From NCBI RefSeq assembly GCF_028867965.1, contig NZ_JAPQNT010000004.1:1-64000 (forward strand): DNA of 64,000 nt, written 5' to 3'. Origin of the DNA: Flavobacterium sp. SUN046 (GTDB taxonomy: Bacteria; Bacteroidota; Bacteroidia; Flavobacteriales; Flavobacteriaceae). Each line of letters begins with the position of its first letter. Position 1 is the stretch's first letter. This document shows, one piece after another, positions 36,836 through 44,112 of the stretch. Both the position numbers and the translations under genes were made by a program. The notes under the pieces were generated by a model that had not been told where the DNA came from, did not search any database, and saw only the letters and a list, made by a program, of their open reading frames with translations.

Positions 36836-38068
36836 TTATAAAAACATTAAGGATCCGATTGTGTTAAAAGTTGTCTCGTCTATTAAAATTGCATTGCCTG
36901 TTTTTGGGTTTTCATCAAAAGAATCAAAAAATAAAGGCTGACTTGTTTTGATGGATATTTGAGCAATATCATTCAACTTAATTTCATCAGATTGAGTGAA
37001 TTTCCAGTCGTTAACATTCCATTTTTGTTCTATTTTTTGCACTTTTACTCTCACATTTTTAAAGCGATGTTGCAACAAATAGGTTTTGTTTAACTGCAGT
37101 GGCGTATTGTCTAACCATGATATCCAGGTTTTAATTTGATTTGATTCTGTAGGTAATTGATTAGACAATACAACGGTGTCTCCACGGCTGATGTCGATAT
37201 TGTTTTCAAAGTGTAAAACAACATTATCACCAGCAATGGTTTGAGTAACTACTTCTAAATTCTTTTCAATTTTTACGATAGAAGTTTCAATTTGTCCTGG
37301 AAGTATTGTTACACGATCGCCTGTTTTGTAGATTCCGCTTAGAACCAATCCGGCATAACCGCGATAATCATGATTTTCTTCATCTTTTGGGCGAATAACC
37401 AATTGCACTTGAAAACGTGATGCTAATTCTTCTGTTGTGTCTAATTCTATTGATTCTAATGCATCTAACAGTGCTTTGCCTTTATACCAATTGGTATTTT
37501 CTGAAAGTGTCACCACATTGTCTCCTGCTAAAGCACTGACCGGAATGTATTGAATTTCGTTGTAATTTAATTCGGTTTTAATCTTTTCAAAGTCTTCTTT
37601 AATTTGATTAAATGTTTGTTCAGAATAAGCAACTAAGTCAATTTTATTTACGGCAATTATAGCTTTTTTAATTCCCATTAGAGATCCAATACTGGCATGG
37701 CGTTTTGTTTGCTCAGTAATTCCTTTTCGAGCATCTATTAAAATTGTTATTGCATCAGAATTGGATGCACCAGTAATCATATTTCGTGTGTATTGCTCAT
37801 GACCAGGCGCATCTGCAATAATAAATTTTCTTTTTTTGGTTGAAAAATACTTATAGGCCACGTCAATTGTTATTCCTTGTTCTCTTTCAGCTCGAAGTCC
37901 ATCAGTAATTAACGATAAATCGATGGTTACACCTTCTTGTTTGGTTTGTTTTTGTAAAATTCCCAATTGATCAGTATGGATGCTGTCCGAATCATAAAGT
38001 AATCTACCTATCAAAGTACTTTTGCCATCGTCAACATTTCCTGCTGTTATAAATCGTAATGTTTTCAT
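36836..38068 (-). CDS. cysN: Sulfate adenylyltransferase subunit 1 (GTPase)
   Basis: Elongation-factor-like GTPase that drives ATP sulfurylase. The 410 residues include G1 AGNVDDGKSTLIGRLLYDS, EREQGITIDVAYKYF, G3 DAPGHEQYTRNMITGAS and G4 NKIDL, followed by two beta-barrel domains. It lacks the APS kinase (CysC) extension seen in some bacteria, and no cysC is nearby, which fits direct use of APS by the CysH of this operon. Confidence 0.95.
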   Translation of the reverse strand: MKTLRFITAGNVDDGKSTLIGRLLYDSDSIHTDQLGILQKQTKQEGVTIDLSLITDGLRAEREQGITIDVAYKYFSTKKRKFIIADAPGHEQYTRNMITGASNSDAITILIDARKGITEQTKRHASIGSLMGIKKAIIAVNKIDLVAYSEQTFNQIKEDFEKIKTELNYNEIQYIPVSALAGDNVVTLSENTNWYKGKALLDALESIELDTTEELASRFQVQLVIRPKDEENHDYRGYAGLVLSGIYKTGDRVTILPGQIETSIVKIEKNLEVVTQTIAGDNVVLHFENNIDISRGDTVVLSNQLPTESNQIKTWISWLDNTPLQLNKTYLLQHRFKNVRVKVQKIEQKWNVNDWKFTQSDEIKLNDIAQISIKTSQPLFFDSFDENPKTGNAILIDETTFNTIGSLMFL

Positions 38069-38081
38069 AGTGTTGTTGTTT

Positions 38082-38987
38082 TTAAAAATAACCTTGTTTT
38101 TTTCTGTCTTCCATTGCCGCTTCCGAGAGTTGATCGTCTAAACGCGTTTGACCTCTTTCGCTGATTCTGGTTTGAATTATATCTTCAATAATATCTTGAA
38201 TTGTACTTGCATTTGATGCTACTGCTGCGGTACATGTCATATCGCCGACGGTTCGGTAACGTACTTTTTCAACAACAACAGTATCACCAGGAATGGGTTG
38301 TATAAATGCGGAAGTGGCAACGAGTTTATCTTGATGTTGAATGCATTCACGATCATGAGCAAAGTACAAACTTGGTAATTCAATATTGTTTTTATCGATA
38401 TAGTTCCAAACGTCTAATTCGGTCCAATTGCTAATAGGAAACACACGAACATTATGTCCTTTTTGAACTTTTCCATTTAAAATGTCCCATAATTCTGGGC
38501 GTTGTAATTTAGGATTCCATTGGCCAAAATCATCTCTAACAGAAAAAATGCGCTCTTTAGCTCTGGCTTTTTCTTCATCGCGTCTAGCGCCACCAATGCA
38601 AGCATCAAATTCATTTTCTTCAATACAATCTAAAAGCGCATAAGTTTGTAGTGAATTACGTGAGGGAAATCGACCAGTAGTTTCCTTCAAATTGTGTTTT
38701 TTTATACTATCTTCAACTGAGGCAACTAGTAGTTTTTCGCCAATTTGATTAACCAAATAATCTCTAAAAGCAATTGCTTCTTGAAAATTATGACCGGTAT
38801 CGATATGTACTAATGGAAATGGAAATTTGCCTGGTCTAAAGGCTTTTAAAGCCAAATGAACTAACACAATAGAATCTTTTCCTCCAGAAAATAGCAAGGC
38901 TGGTTTTTCAAATTGTGCTGCAGTTTCACGAAGTATGTAAATAGCTTCGTTTTCTAATTGCTCTAAATAATGATTTTTATTTGACAT
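38082..38987 (-). CDS. cysD: Sulfate adenylyltransferase subunit 2
   Basis: ATP sulfurylase catalytic subunit joining ATP and sulfate to make APS. The 301-residue protein has the PP-loop SGGKDSIVLVHLALKAF, LVHIDTGHNFQEAIAFRD, the PP-ATPase phrase CIGGARRDEEKARAKERIFSVRD and the ending RISERGQTRLDDQLSEAAME-type tail. It lies between cysH and cysN with 14 to 15 base gaps. Confidence 0.96.
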   Translation of the reverse strand: MSNKNHYLEQLENEAIYILRETAAQFEKPALLFSGGKDSIVLVHLALKAFRPGKFPFPLVHIDTGHNFQEAIAFRDYLVNQIGEKLLVASVEDSIKKHNLKETTGRFPSRNSLQTYALLDCIEENEFDACIGGARRDEEKARAKERIFSVRDDFGQWNPKLQRPELWDILNGKVQKGHNVRVFPISNWTELDVWNYIDKNNIELPSLYFAHDRECIQHQDKLVATSAFIQPIPGDTVVVEKVRYRTVGDMTCTAAVASNASTIQDIIEDIIQTRISERGQTRLDDQLSEAAMEDRKKQGYF

Positions 38988-39002
38988 TGTATATTGTTTT
39001 AA

Positions 39003-39698
39003 TTATCGATGTAATCCACATTCTTTTTTTGATTTATCTTCCCACCACCATCTTCCTGCTCTAAAGTCTTCTCCGGGTTGAATTGACCTCGTGCATGGTG
39101 CGCAGCCAATGCTAACAAAATTGTTATCATGTAGCGTATTGTATGGTACGCCATATTTTTTTAGGTAATTTACAACTTCATCGGTAGTCCAATTTAATAG
39201 TGGATTGTATTTATAAAGTTGACGCTCTTCATCCCATTCAATTTTTTTTAAGTCATTTCTATTATCAGATTGTTCTGCTCTTAATCCAGTAATCCATACT
39301 GTTACATCTTTTAAAGCTCTGTTTAGTGGCTCTACTTTTCGAATAAAACAGCATTCTTTTCTTAATTCAACCGAATTATAGAAAGCATTAATGCCGTTTG
39401 AATTCACATAAGATTCTATTTTTTCGTTAGTTGGATAATAGGCTTTTATTTGAGCATCATATTGAAGCAACGTTTTGTCCCAAACGGCGTAAGTTTCTGG
39501 AAAAAGTCTGCCAGTATCTAATGTAAATACTTCTACATTTTTTATTTTATTTTGAAATAAAGCATGAGAAATAACTTGGTCTTCAATACCAAAACTTGTT
39601 GAAAAAACAATCTTCTCTGATGTTTGCTGAGAGAGGTTTTTTAAACTTTCTTCAATATTTGTTTGATTTTCTAAACTTTTGATAAAATTAATATTCAT
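39003..39698 (-). CDS. cysH: Phosphoadenylyl/adenylyl-sulfate reductase, APS-reductase type
   Basis: Thioredoxin-dependent reduction of activated sulfate to sulfite. The 231 residues hold the nucleotide-binding STSFGIEDQV, LDTGRLFPETY and the catalytic cysteine in KKECGLH (Cys227). Cys116-Cys117 and Cys199/Cys202 form the CC / CxxC set that binds a [4Fe-4S] cluster in APS reductases, so it most likely uses APS, consistent with the missing CysC. It is the first full gene after the leader region. Confidence 0.94.
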   Translation of the reverse strand: MNINFIKSLENQTNIEESLKNLSQQTSEKIVFSTSFGIEDQVISHALFQNKIKNVEVFTLDTGRLFPETYAVWDKTLLQYDAQIKAYYPTNEKIESYVNSNGINAFYNSVELRKECCFIRKVEPLNRALKDVTVWITGLRAEQSDNRNDLKKIEWDEERQLYKYNPLLNWTTDEVVNYLKKYGVPYNTLHDNNFVSIGCAPCTRSIQPGEDFRAGRWWWEDKSKKECGLHR

Positions 39699-39725
39699 TA
39701 TTTATGGTTTTAATTTTGATAAATT

Positions 39726-39765
39726 AAAAAAGTCCCTTTGGATTGCTTACCAAAGGGACTTTTTT
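39726..39765 (-). terminator. Second attenuator terminator of the cys operon
   Basis: AAAAAAGTCCCTTTG (39726-39740) and CAAAGGGACTTTTTT (39751-39765) form a perfect 15-base stem. Read on the minus strand it lies after leader ORF 2 and about 28 bases before cysH. The minus-strand segment TTACCAAA (39804-39797), inside the last codons of leader 2, can pair with TTTGGTAA (39754-39747) of this hairpin, which would open it. Confidence 0.85.
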
Positions 39766-39791
39766 AATAGAAATAACTATGATTAGGTCGC

Positions 39792-39866
39792 TTATTTTTG
39801 GTAATAGGAATTAGGTGCGCACTGGCACATCATACAACACATCATCATTTTGTTTATAAATTTCAT
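39792..39866 (-). CDS. Leader peptide 2, Met/Cys-rich (24 residues)
   Basis: A short ORF beginning ATG at 39866 and ending TAA at 39792, with the residues MKFINKMMMCCMMCQCAP and then NSYYQK. Ten of 24 codons are Met or Cys, including MMMCCMMC as a run (six Met counting the start, four Cys). It sits between terminator 1 and terminator 2, upstream of cysH, and its last codons hold the sequence that can break terminator 2. An A-rich stretch precedes the ATG. It looks like a translated sensor of charged tRNA-Cys/tRNA-Met and not like a structural gene. Its translation is inferred, not shown. Confidence 0.7.
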   Translation of the reverse strand: MKFINKMMMCCMMCQCAPNSYYQK

Positions 39867-39887
39867 TCTATTGGTTTTTGTTTTAAT

Positions 39888-39917
39888 AAAAAAACCTCTG
39901 CTTATTTGCAGAGGTTT
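39888..39917 (-). terminator. First attenuator terminator of the cys operon
   Basis: AAACCTCTGC (39892-39901) and GCAGAGGTTT (39908-39917) form a perfect 10-base stem, with seven T residues on the minus strand after it. The minus-strand word GCAGAGG inside leader ORF 1 (39963-39957) is identical to the 3' arm, so it can pair instead with CCTCTGC of the 5' arm and prevent the terminator. Confidence 0.85.
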
Positions 39918-39941
39918 CATTGTATATTTTAAAGTTTAAAA

Positions 39942-40010
39942 TTATGCAATAACAATCCTCTGCGGATATCCGCAAATCATCATACATACTTTACACACTG
40001 TTAAATTCAT
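39942..40010 (-). CDS. Leader peptide 1, Cys-rich (22 residues)
   Basis: A short ORF from ATG at 40010 to TAA at 39942: MNLTVCKVCMMICGYP then QRIVIA. Cys codons at positions 6, 9 and 13 and a Met pair at 10-11. The third Cys codon begins the perfect palindrome TGCGGATATCCGCA (39961-39974), which can hide part of the antiterminator word GCAGAGG lying in the Pro-Gln-Arg codons. A ribosome that stalls at Cys codons leaves that word free; a ribosome that reaches the stop codon would cover it. It is preceded by an A-rich leader and lies about 16 bases after the probable transcription start. Confidence 0.7.
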   Translation of the reverse strand: MNLTVCKVCMMICGYPQRIVIA

Positions 40011-40032
40011 TTTTTTTCTTTTTTTCTTATTG

Positions 40033-40064
40033 CAAATTTGTGAACTATTTTTGGATTTACCAAA
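40033..40064 (-). promoter_or_regulatory. Probable promoter of the sulfur assimilation operon
   Basis: On the minus strand TTTG (40064-40061), then 20 bases, then CAAATTTG (40040-40033), one base away from TAnnTTTG. Transcription would begin near 40026, just before leader peptide 1. Confidence 0.5.
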
Positions 40065-40154
40065 TTATATTTCATTTTATTTTTAAAGAGGTTATGGATG
40101 TTTTGAATTTCTTCGAATATTATTAAAAAAATATTATTTATTCAGTCAATTTAG

Positions 40155-40170
40155 TTCAAGAATTTTTGAA
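40155..40170. promoter_or_regulatory. Candidate operator upstream of the cys promoter
   Basis: TTCAAGAATTTTTGAA is a nearly perfect 16-base palindrome (14 of 16 symmetric) about 90 bases upstream of the proposed cys promoter. It lies within a wider inverted pair TATTCAG (40139-40145) / CTGAATA (40191-40197). It could bind a regulator acting before attenuation; there is no direct proof. Confidence 0.35.
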
Positions 40171-40212
40171 ACCTAATTAGTTACATTTGGCTGAATATAT
40201 GTTTTTAAAAGT

Positions 40213-40255
40213 AAGTAAAAAAAAAACCTATAAATTATTAAATTTATAGGTTTTT
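40213..40255 (-). terminator. Terminator of the tRNA-Val gene
   Basis: AAAAACCTATAAATT (40222-40236) pairs with AATTTATAGGTTTTT (40241-40255), 15 bases without mismatch. On the minus strand it is followed by a run of T residues and lies 10 bases after the tRNA 3' end. Confidence 0.88.
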
Positions 40256-40264
40256 AAAAATCTG

Positions 40265-40339
40265 TGGGCGATGAGGGGTTCGAACCCCCGACCCCCTCGG
40301 TGTAAACGAGGTGCTCTGAACCAGCTGAGCTAATCGCCC
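40265..40339 (-). tRNA. tRNA-Val (anticodon UAC)
   Basis: Read on the minus strand: acceptor stem GGGCGAT pairing with ATCGCCC, D-arm TAGCTCAGCTGGTT, anticodon stem CCTCG/CGAGG around loop TTTACAC with anticodon TAC, and T-arm GGGGGTTCGAACCCC. The CCA end is not encoded. It is flanked by a textbook promoter and a strong terminator and is transcribed as a single gene. Confidence 0.97.
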
Positions 40340-40361
40340 GATTAGTGCTTGATTGCGAGTG

Positions 40362-40392
40362 CAAATATAGAACTCTTTTTTATATCTGCAAA
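40362..40392 (-). promoter_or_regulatory. Promoter of tRNA-Val
   Basis: On the minus strand TTTG (40392-40389), 19 bases, then TATATTTG (40369-40362), a perfect match to the Bacteroidota consensus. Transcription should start about 15 bases before the mature tRNA end. Confidence 0.8.
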
Positions 40393-40408
40393 CATATTTG
40401 AAAAAAAA

Positions 40409-41629
40409 TTACAAAATTTCTGCTACTACAAATGTGCTTCCTCCAATGTAGATTAGGTCATTTTGGTTTGCATTTTTTATTGCATCATTATAAGCGTTTG
40501 AAACAGAATTAAATACTTTTCCATTAAGTTGAAATATTTTTGCTTTTTCTTGTAGTGTTTCTTCGTTCAGACCTCTAGGAATATTTGGTTTGCAAAAATA
40601 ATATTTAGCTTTTTTTGGGAATAATGGAAGAATTTCGTTTAAATCTTTATCGTTTACAACTCCTAAAACTATGTGTAATTGGTCAAATTTCTCTTTTTGA
40701 ATTTGATTAAGTACTATTTTTAGGCCATGTGAATTATGAGCGGTGTCACAAATAACTTTTGGATTTTCTAGAATTTGTTGCCAACGACCCTGCAAACCTG
40801 TGTTTTCAATGACATTTAAAAATCCATTTTTGATGTTTTCTTCTGAAATTTTAAATTCTTTTTGTGATTGCAGCACTTTTAGTGTTTGTATAACGGTCTT
40901 TTTATTTTGGATTTGATAATCTCCAATTATAGAAGATGGGTAACTTTTGTTAATCAAATCGGAGGCAAAATAAATTTCAGAATTGGTTTCATTTGCTTTA
41001 GCTTCAAATACTTTTCTAGTTTCATTAGAGTATTCACCAATTACTACTGGAATTTTATTTTTTATTATTCCTGCTTTTTCAAATGCTATTTTTTCCAGCG
41101 TATTTCCAAGAAATTGAGTGTGATCCAATCCTATATTTGTTATTACTGAGATTAATGGTGTTATAATGTTAGTAGAGTCTAATCGTCCGCCCATTCCAAC
41201 TTCTATGATGTTGATGTCTGTTTTTTCTTTTACGAAATATTCAAATGCTAATCCGACAGTCATTTCAAAGAAACTTAATTCATTTACTTCAAAAAATGAT
41301 TTGTTTTTAGCAACAAAATCACATAAAAATTCTTCAGAAATTTCTTTACCATTTACTTTTATTCGTTCTCTAAAGTCTTTCAAATGCGGTGAAGTGTACA
41401 ATCCTACTTTGTAGCCAGCTTCATGTAAAACCGATGCTAATAGGTGAGAAGAAGAACCTTTTCCGTTTGTACCTGCTACGTGAATACACTTCAATTTTTT
41501 TTCTGGGTTGCCAATATGATTTACCAATAATATTGTGTTGGTCAAATCAGCTTTGTATGCTGTTGCACCTTGCAACTGATATACAGGCAGTTGGTTGAAA
41601 AGCCATTTTATTGTTTCTTGATAGTTCAT
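40409..41629 (-). CDS. folC: Dihydrofolate synthase / folylpolyglutamate synthase
   Basis: Mur-ligase-like enzyme adding glutamate to dihydropteroate or folates using ATP. The 406-residue protein has the P-loop HVAGTNGKGSSSHLLASVLHEAG, GLYTSPHLKDFRERI, VGMGGRLDSTNII, GLDHTQFLGNTLEKIAFEKAGI and DTAHNSHGLKIVL, all FolC marks. The gene stands alone in a short interval, divergent from exbB. Length is typical of bifunctional bacterial FolC. Confidence 0.95.
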   Translation of the reverse strand: MNYQETIKWLFNQLPVYQLQGATAYKADLTNTILLVNHIGNPEKKLKCIHVAGTNGKGSSSHLLASVLHEAGYKVGLYTSPHLKDFRERIKVNGKEISEEFLCDFVAKNKSFFEVNELSFFEMTVGLAFEYFVKEKTDINIIEVGMGGRLDSTNIITPLISVITNIGLDHTQFLGNTLEKIAFEKAGIIKNKIPVVIGEYSNETRKVFEAKANETNSEIYFASDLINKSYPSSIIGDYQIQNKKTVIQTLKVLQSQKEFKISEENIKNGFLNVIENTGLQGRWQQILENPKVICDTAHNSHGLKIVLNQIQKEKFDQLHIVLGVVNDKDLNEILPLFPKKAKYYFCKPNIPRGLNEETLQEKAKIFQLNGKVFNSVSNAYNDAIKNANQNDLIYIGGSTFVVAEIL

Positions 41630-41757
41630 TACTTTTATTAATAAAAAAATGCTAAAACAAAATAATTTCTCAATTTTGTAGTTTACTATTGTATTAGAAT
41701 TTATCTTTAGTGCAAATTTGAGATTATTTTTTATAACTAAATCAAAAATACAATTAT

Positions 41758-42468
41758 ATGATTAACTTTTTTCTTCAAGTCCAAAATGACACTATTACTA
41801 AAGCGACTGGGGCAATTATCCAAGGTACGACAAAAGCAGATGAAATTTCGGTTTTAGGATTCATTTTAAAAGGTGGTTTTTTTCTTATTCCGATTTCAAT
41901 ATTATTGTTTTATACTTTCTATTTAATTGTAGAACGCTACTTATATATTAGTAAAAGAGCTGTTATTGATCCTAATTTAATTCGTGATATTCGTGATAAT
42001 TTGAATTCGGGTAATTTAGATGCTGCTGTTTCTATTGCTGAACGAAATAATTCGGCATCAGGTTATGTTCTACGTGAAGGAATTCTAACCATTGGAAGAC
42101 CAATTTCAGAAATTGAATCTAATATGGAGCGAGCTGCCAACATTGAGGTTGGTGAGATGGAGAAAAAATTAGGACAATTAGGACTTATTGCTGGAATAGC
42201 GCCAACATTTGGTTTTATTGGAACAATTGCAGGAGTTATTAAAATTTTCTATAGTATTTCGCAGACGGAAGATATTAGTATCGGAAATATTTCAGGAGGC
42301 TTATATGAAAAAATGATTAGTTCAGGTTCTGGACTTGTAGTTGGTATTATTGCCTATTCTGCGTACCATTTATTTAATGGAAGAATTGATAGTTTTGCTC
42401 TGGCAATTCAAAAACAAGTATTAGATTTTGTTAATATAATTCAGCGTCCAAATGGTAAAACGAAATAA
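41758..42468 (+). CDS. exbB: ExbB/TolQ/MotA family proton channel protein
   Basis: Inner-membrane proton channel subunit of a TonB or Tol energy system. The 236-residue protein has three membrane helices (about 38-60, 148-172 and 188-210). The family segment GLIAGIAPTFGFIGTIAGVIKIF carries the conserved TxxG pattern, and GLYEKMISSGSGLVVGIIAYSAYHLF forms the third helix. It overlaps exbD by 17 bases. The cotranscribed exbD and a tonB-like gene 560 bases away suggest the TonB system rather than flagellar or Tol function. Confidence 0.92.
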   Translation: MINFFLQVQNDTITKATGAIIQGTTKADEISVLGFILKGGFFLIPISILLFYTFYLIVERYLYISKRAVIDPNLIRDIRDNLNSGNLDAAVSIAERNNSASGYVLREGILTIGRPISEIESNMERAANIEVGEMEKKLGQLGLIAGIAPTFGFIGTIAGVIKIFYSISQTEDISIGNISGGLYEKMISSGSGLVVGIIAYSAYHLFNGRIDSFALAIQKQVLDFVNIIQRPNGKTK

Positions 42469-42847
42469 ACGATTTCATGCCGAAGTTGCGACTTCGTCTT
42501 TGAGTGACATCATGTTTTTCTTGCTATTGTTTTTCTTGATTATATCTACATTAGCCAACCCAAACGTGATTAAAATGACGTTACCAAAATCTAAAACTAA
42601 TGAAAAAACCAATAAGCAACTTATTAGTTTATCGGTAACAGAAGACAAAAAATTTTATTTGGATAAAGAAGAAGTAGCTTTTGATCAATTGGAAACTACT
42701 TTGCTTTCTAAAATGGGTGATGCTAAAGACCAAACGGTTGTAGTTAGAATTCCATTCAATCTGCAAGTACAAGATTTGGTAGACGTTTTGCAAATAGGTG
42801 TGAAGAACAAATTGAAGTTTGTGATTGCTACTAATAATTCAAAATAG
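42452..42847 (+). CDS. exbD: ExbD/TolR family biopolymer transport protein
   Basis: Partner of the ExbB channel: 131 residues, one N-terminal membrane helix (about 18-36, SDIMFFLLLFFLIISTLANP with the essential aspartate at its start) and a periplasmic domain (about 45-131). Start codon overlaps the end of exbB, which points to translational coupling. VVRIPFNLQVQDLVDVLQIGVKNKLKFVIAT matches ExbD C-termini. A terminator follows. Confidence 0.92.
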   Translation: MVKRNKRFHAEVATSSLSDIMFFLLLFFLIISTLANPNVIKMTLPKSKTNEKTNKQLISLSVTEDKKFYLDKEEVAFDQLETTLLSKMGDAKDQTVVVRIPFNLQVQDLVDVLQIGVKNKLKFVIATNNSK

Positions 42848-42867
42848 AAAATATTAATACATTATAG

Positions 42868-42894
42868 AAGTCGGACATTTAGTTCGACTTTTTT
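42868..42894 (+). terminator. Terminator of exbB-exbD
   Basis: AAGTCGGAC (42868-42876) pairs with GTTCGACTT (42882-42890), with one G-T pair, and is followed by T residues to 42894. Confidence 0.8.
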
Positions 42895-42945
42895 GTTTTT
42901 AAAGCTAATAGGATAGATTTATTAATTGTCTATTTATTCTAAAAA

Positions 42946-42976
42946 AAATAAAGCACCTTCGTTAGGTGCTTTATTT
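42946..42976 (-). terminator. Terminator of the tonB-like gene
   Basis: AAATAAAGCACCT (42946-42958) and AGGTGCTTTATTT (42964-42976) form a perfect 13-base stem. The flanking A run gives the T run on the minus strand. Confidence 0.85.
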
Positions 42977-43029
42977 ACTAAATTCTACTATTAAATTATA
43001 GATAAATTGAAATTGTATTTTTAAAATAT

Positions 43030-44055
43030 TTAATCTTTCAAACTAAAATTATATCGAATCGTTCCAACTTGTTTCTCAGTACCATCGGGGCTTACGCTCC
43101 ATTTAGTATTCATTGCTGCAATTTTTGCTTGGCTTGCTAAACAATTGGCTGCATTAGTTGTTCCTCTTGCACCTGGTTTTGCCTCTATAACATTTCCGTT
43201 TTTATCTACTGTGATTTGAACTACAACAACTCCTTCTTCATTACAATTATAAGCTGGTTGAGGTTTGTTTAAAGCTTTTCTTCCATTTAATGCATAACCA
43301 GAACCGTTTCCTAGACCATTTCCACTTCCGTTACCTCCGCCGCTTCCAGAGCCAGAACCTGGTCCAGTTCCTGTGCCATTACCAGTTCCGTTTCCGCCAC
43401 CAGTTCCGCCACCAGAACCACCAGTTCCTGAATATCCTGTTGAATTTATATCGCCATTAGCTCTACCTTGATTTCCAGAGGAACTACTGTTTCCGTCTCC
43501 ACCTTTTTTATTTCCTTTTAAAATATTTGATAATGCATCATCTACTTTTCTAACGACTGGTTTTTTTATTTCAACAGGTTTAGTAATTTGAGGTTTGATA
43601 ATTGTTTTAGGCGATTTTACTGGTTCGTGTTTAGGTATCACTGCATCAGTTTTATCGGCTTCATCGTCTTGTGCAATAATGTCTTCTTGAGGTGTTTCTT
43701 GAGCAGGAGCTTGTTTGGTTTCATTTTTAACATCTAATTCTTTACTGTCAAAGTTTTTTCCTGAACCAAAATCGGTATCTCCAAAATTAACAGTAACGCC
43801 ACCGCCACCGCCACCACCTGCAAGCGCAGCTAGTTCGGCATCACTTGGTGGCCAAAAGCGTATAAAAAACAATATAATTAGTAAAGCCGAAAATGAATAA
43901 CTACTAATAATTAGAGATTTTCTTTTGTTAGAAATTTGAAGTTTGTTTACCCAAATAGCTAAAATCCACAAAACAACTACAAATAGTATTGTTAGAAAAA
44001 TAGGCAATGGTACATATTCAAATAGTGCTCTAAATAACTTAAATTTTGTTCTCAT
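43030..44055 (-). CDS. TonB-like energy transducer with glycine-rich linker
   Basis: A 341-residue protein: two hydrophobic N-terminal segments (about 17-36 and 47-65), the flavobacterial TonB phrase AALAGGGGGGGVTVNFGDTDFGSG, a Pro/Lys-rich stretch (about 150-175), a Gly/Ser/Asn/Thr-rich linker (about 195-260) and a C-terminal TonB domain (PAYNCNEEGVVVVQITVDKNGNVIEAKPG). It should couple ExbB-ExbD proton flow to outer-membrane receptors. Two hydrophobic segments are unusual, since TonB normally has one; a later non-ATG start before NKRKSLIISS cannot be excluded. It is convergent with exbB-exbD, not in their operon. Confidence 0.85.
   Translation of the reverse strand: MRTKFKLFRALFEYVPLPIFLTILFVVVLWILAIWVNKLQISNKRKSLIISSYSFSALLIILFFIRFWPPSDAELAALAGGGGGGGVTVNFGDTDFGSGKNFDSKELDVKNETKQAPAQETPQEDIIAQDDEADKTDAVIPKHEPVKSPKTIIKPQITKPVEIKKPVVRKVDDALSNILKGNKKGGDGNSSSSGNQGRANGDINSTGYSGTGGSGGGTGGGNGTGNGTGTGPGSGSGSGGGNGSGNGLGNGSGYALNGRKALNKPQPAYNCNEEGVVVVQITVDKNGNVIEAKPGARGTTNAANCLASQAKIAAMNTKWSVSPDGTEKQVGTIRYNFSLKD
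43300..43440 (-). repeat. Simple-sequence coding repeat (Gly-rich linker)
   Basis: The minus strand encodes an alternating Gly-Gly/Ser/Thr/Asn tract with many GGN-AAY/TCN/ACN codons, far richer in G+C than the rest of the window. It is inside the tonB-like gene and could vary in length between strains. Confidence 0.7.
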
Positions 44056-44112
44056 ACAGAAAGAATTATTCTTTTTAACGTCGAAATATACTAAAAATTG
44101 TCAAGTTTTGGA

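Noticed and set aside
40021..40200. Metabolite riboswitch (for example SAM type) before the cys operon
   Set aside because: The region lies mostly upstream of the likely promoter and shows none of the conserved cores I know; the two leader peptides explain control better.
43300..43440. Possible CRISPR-like or minisatellite array
   Set aside because: The repeats are short, irregular Gly/Ser/Asn codons in frame within the tonB-like gene, without constant spacers.
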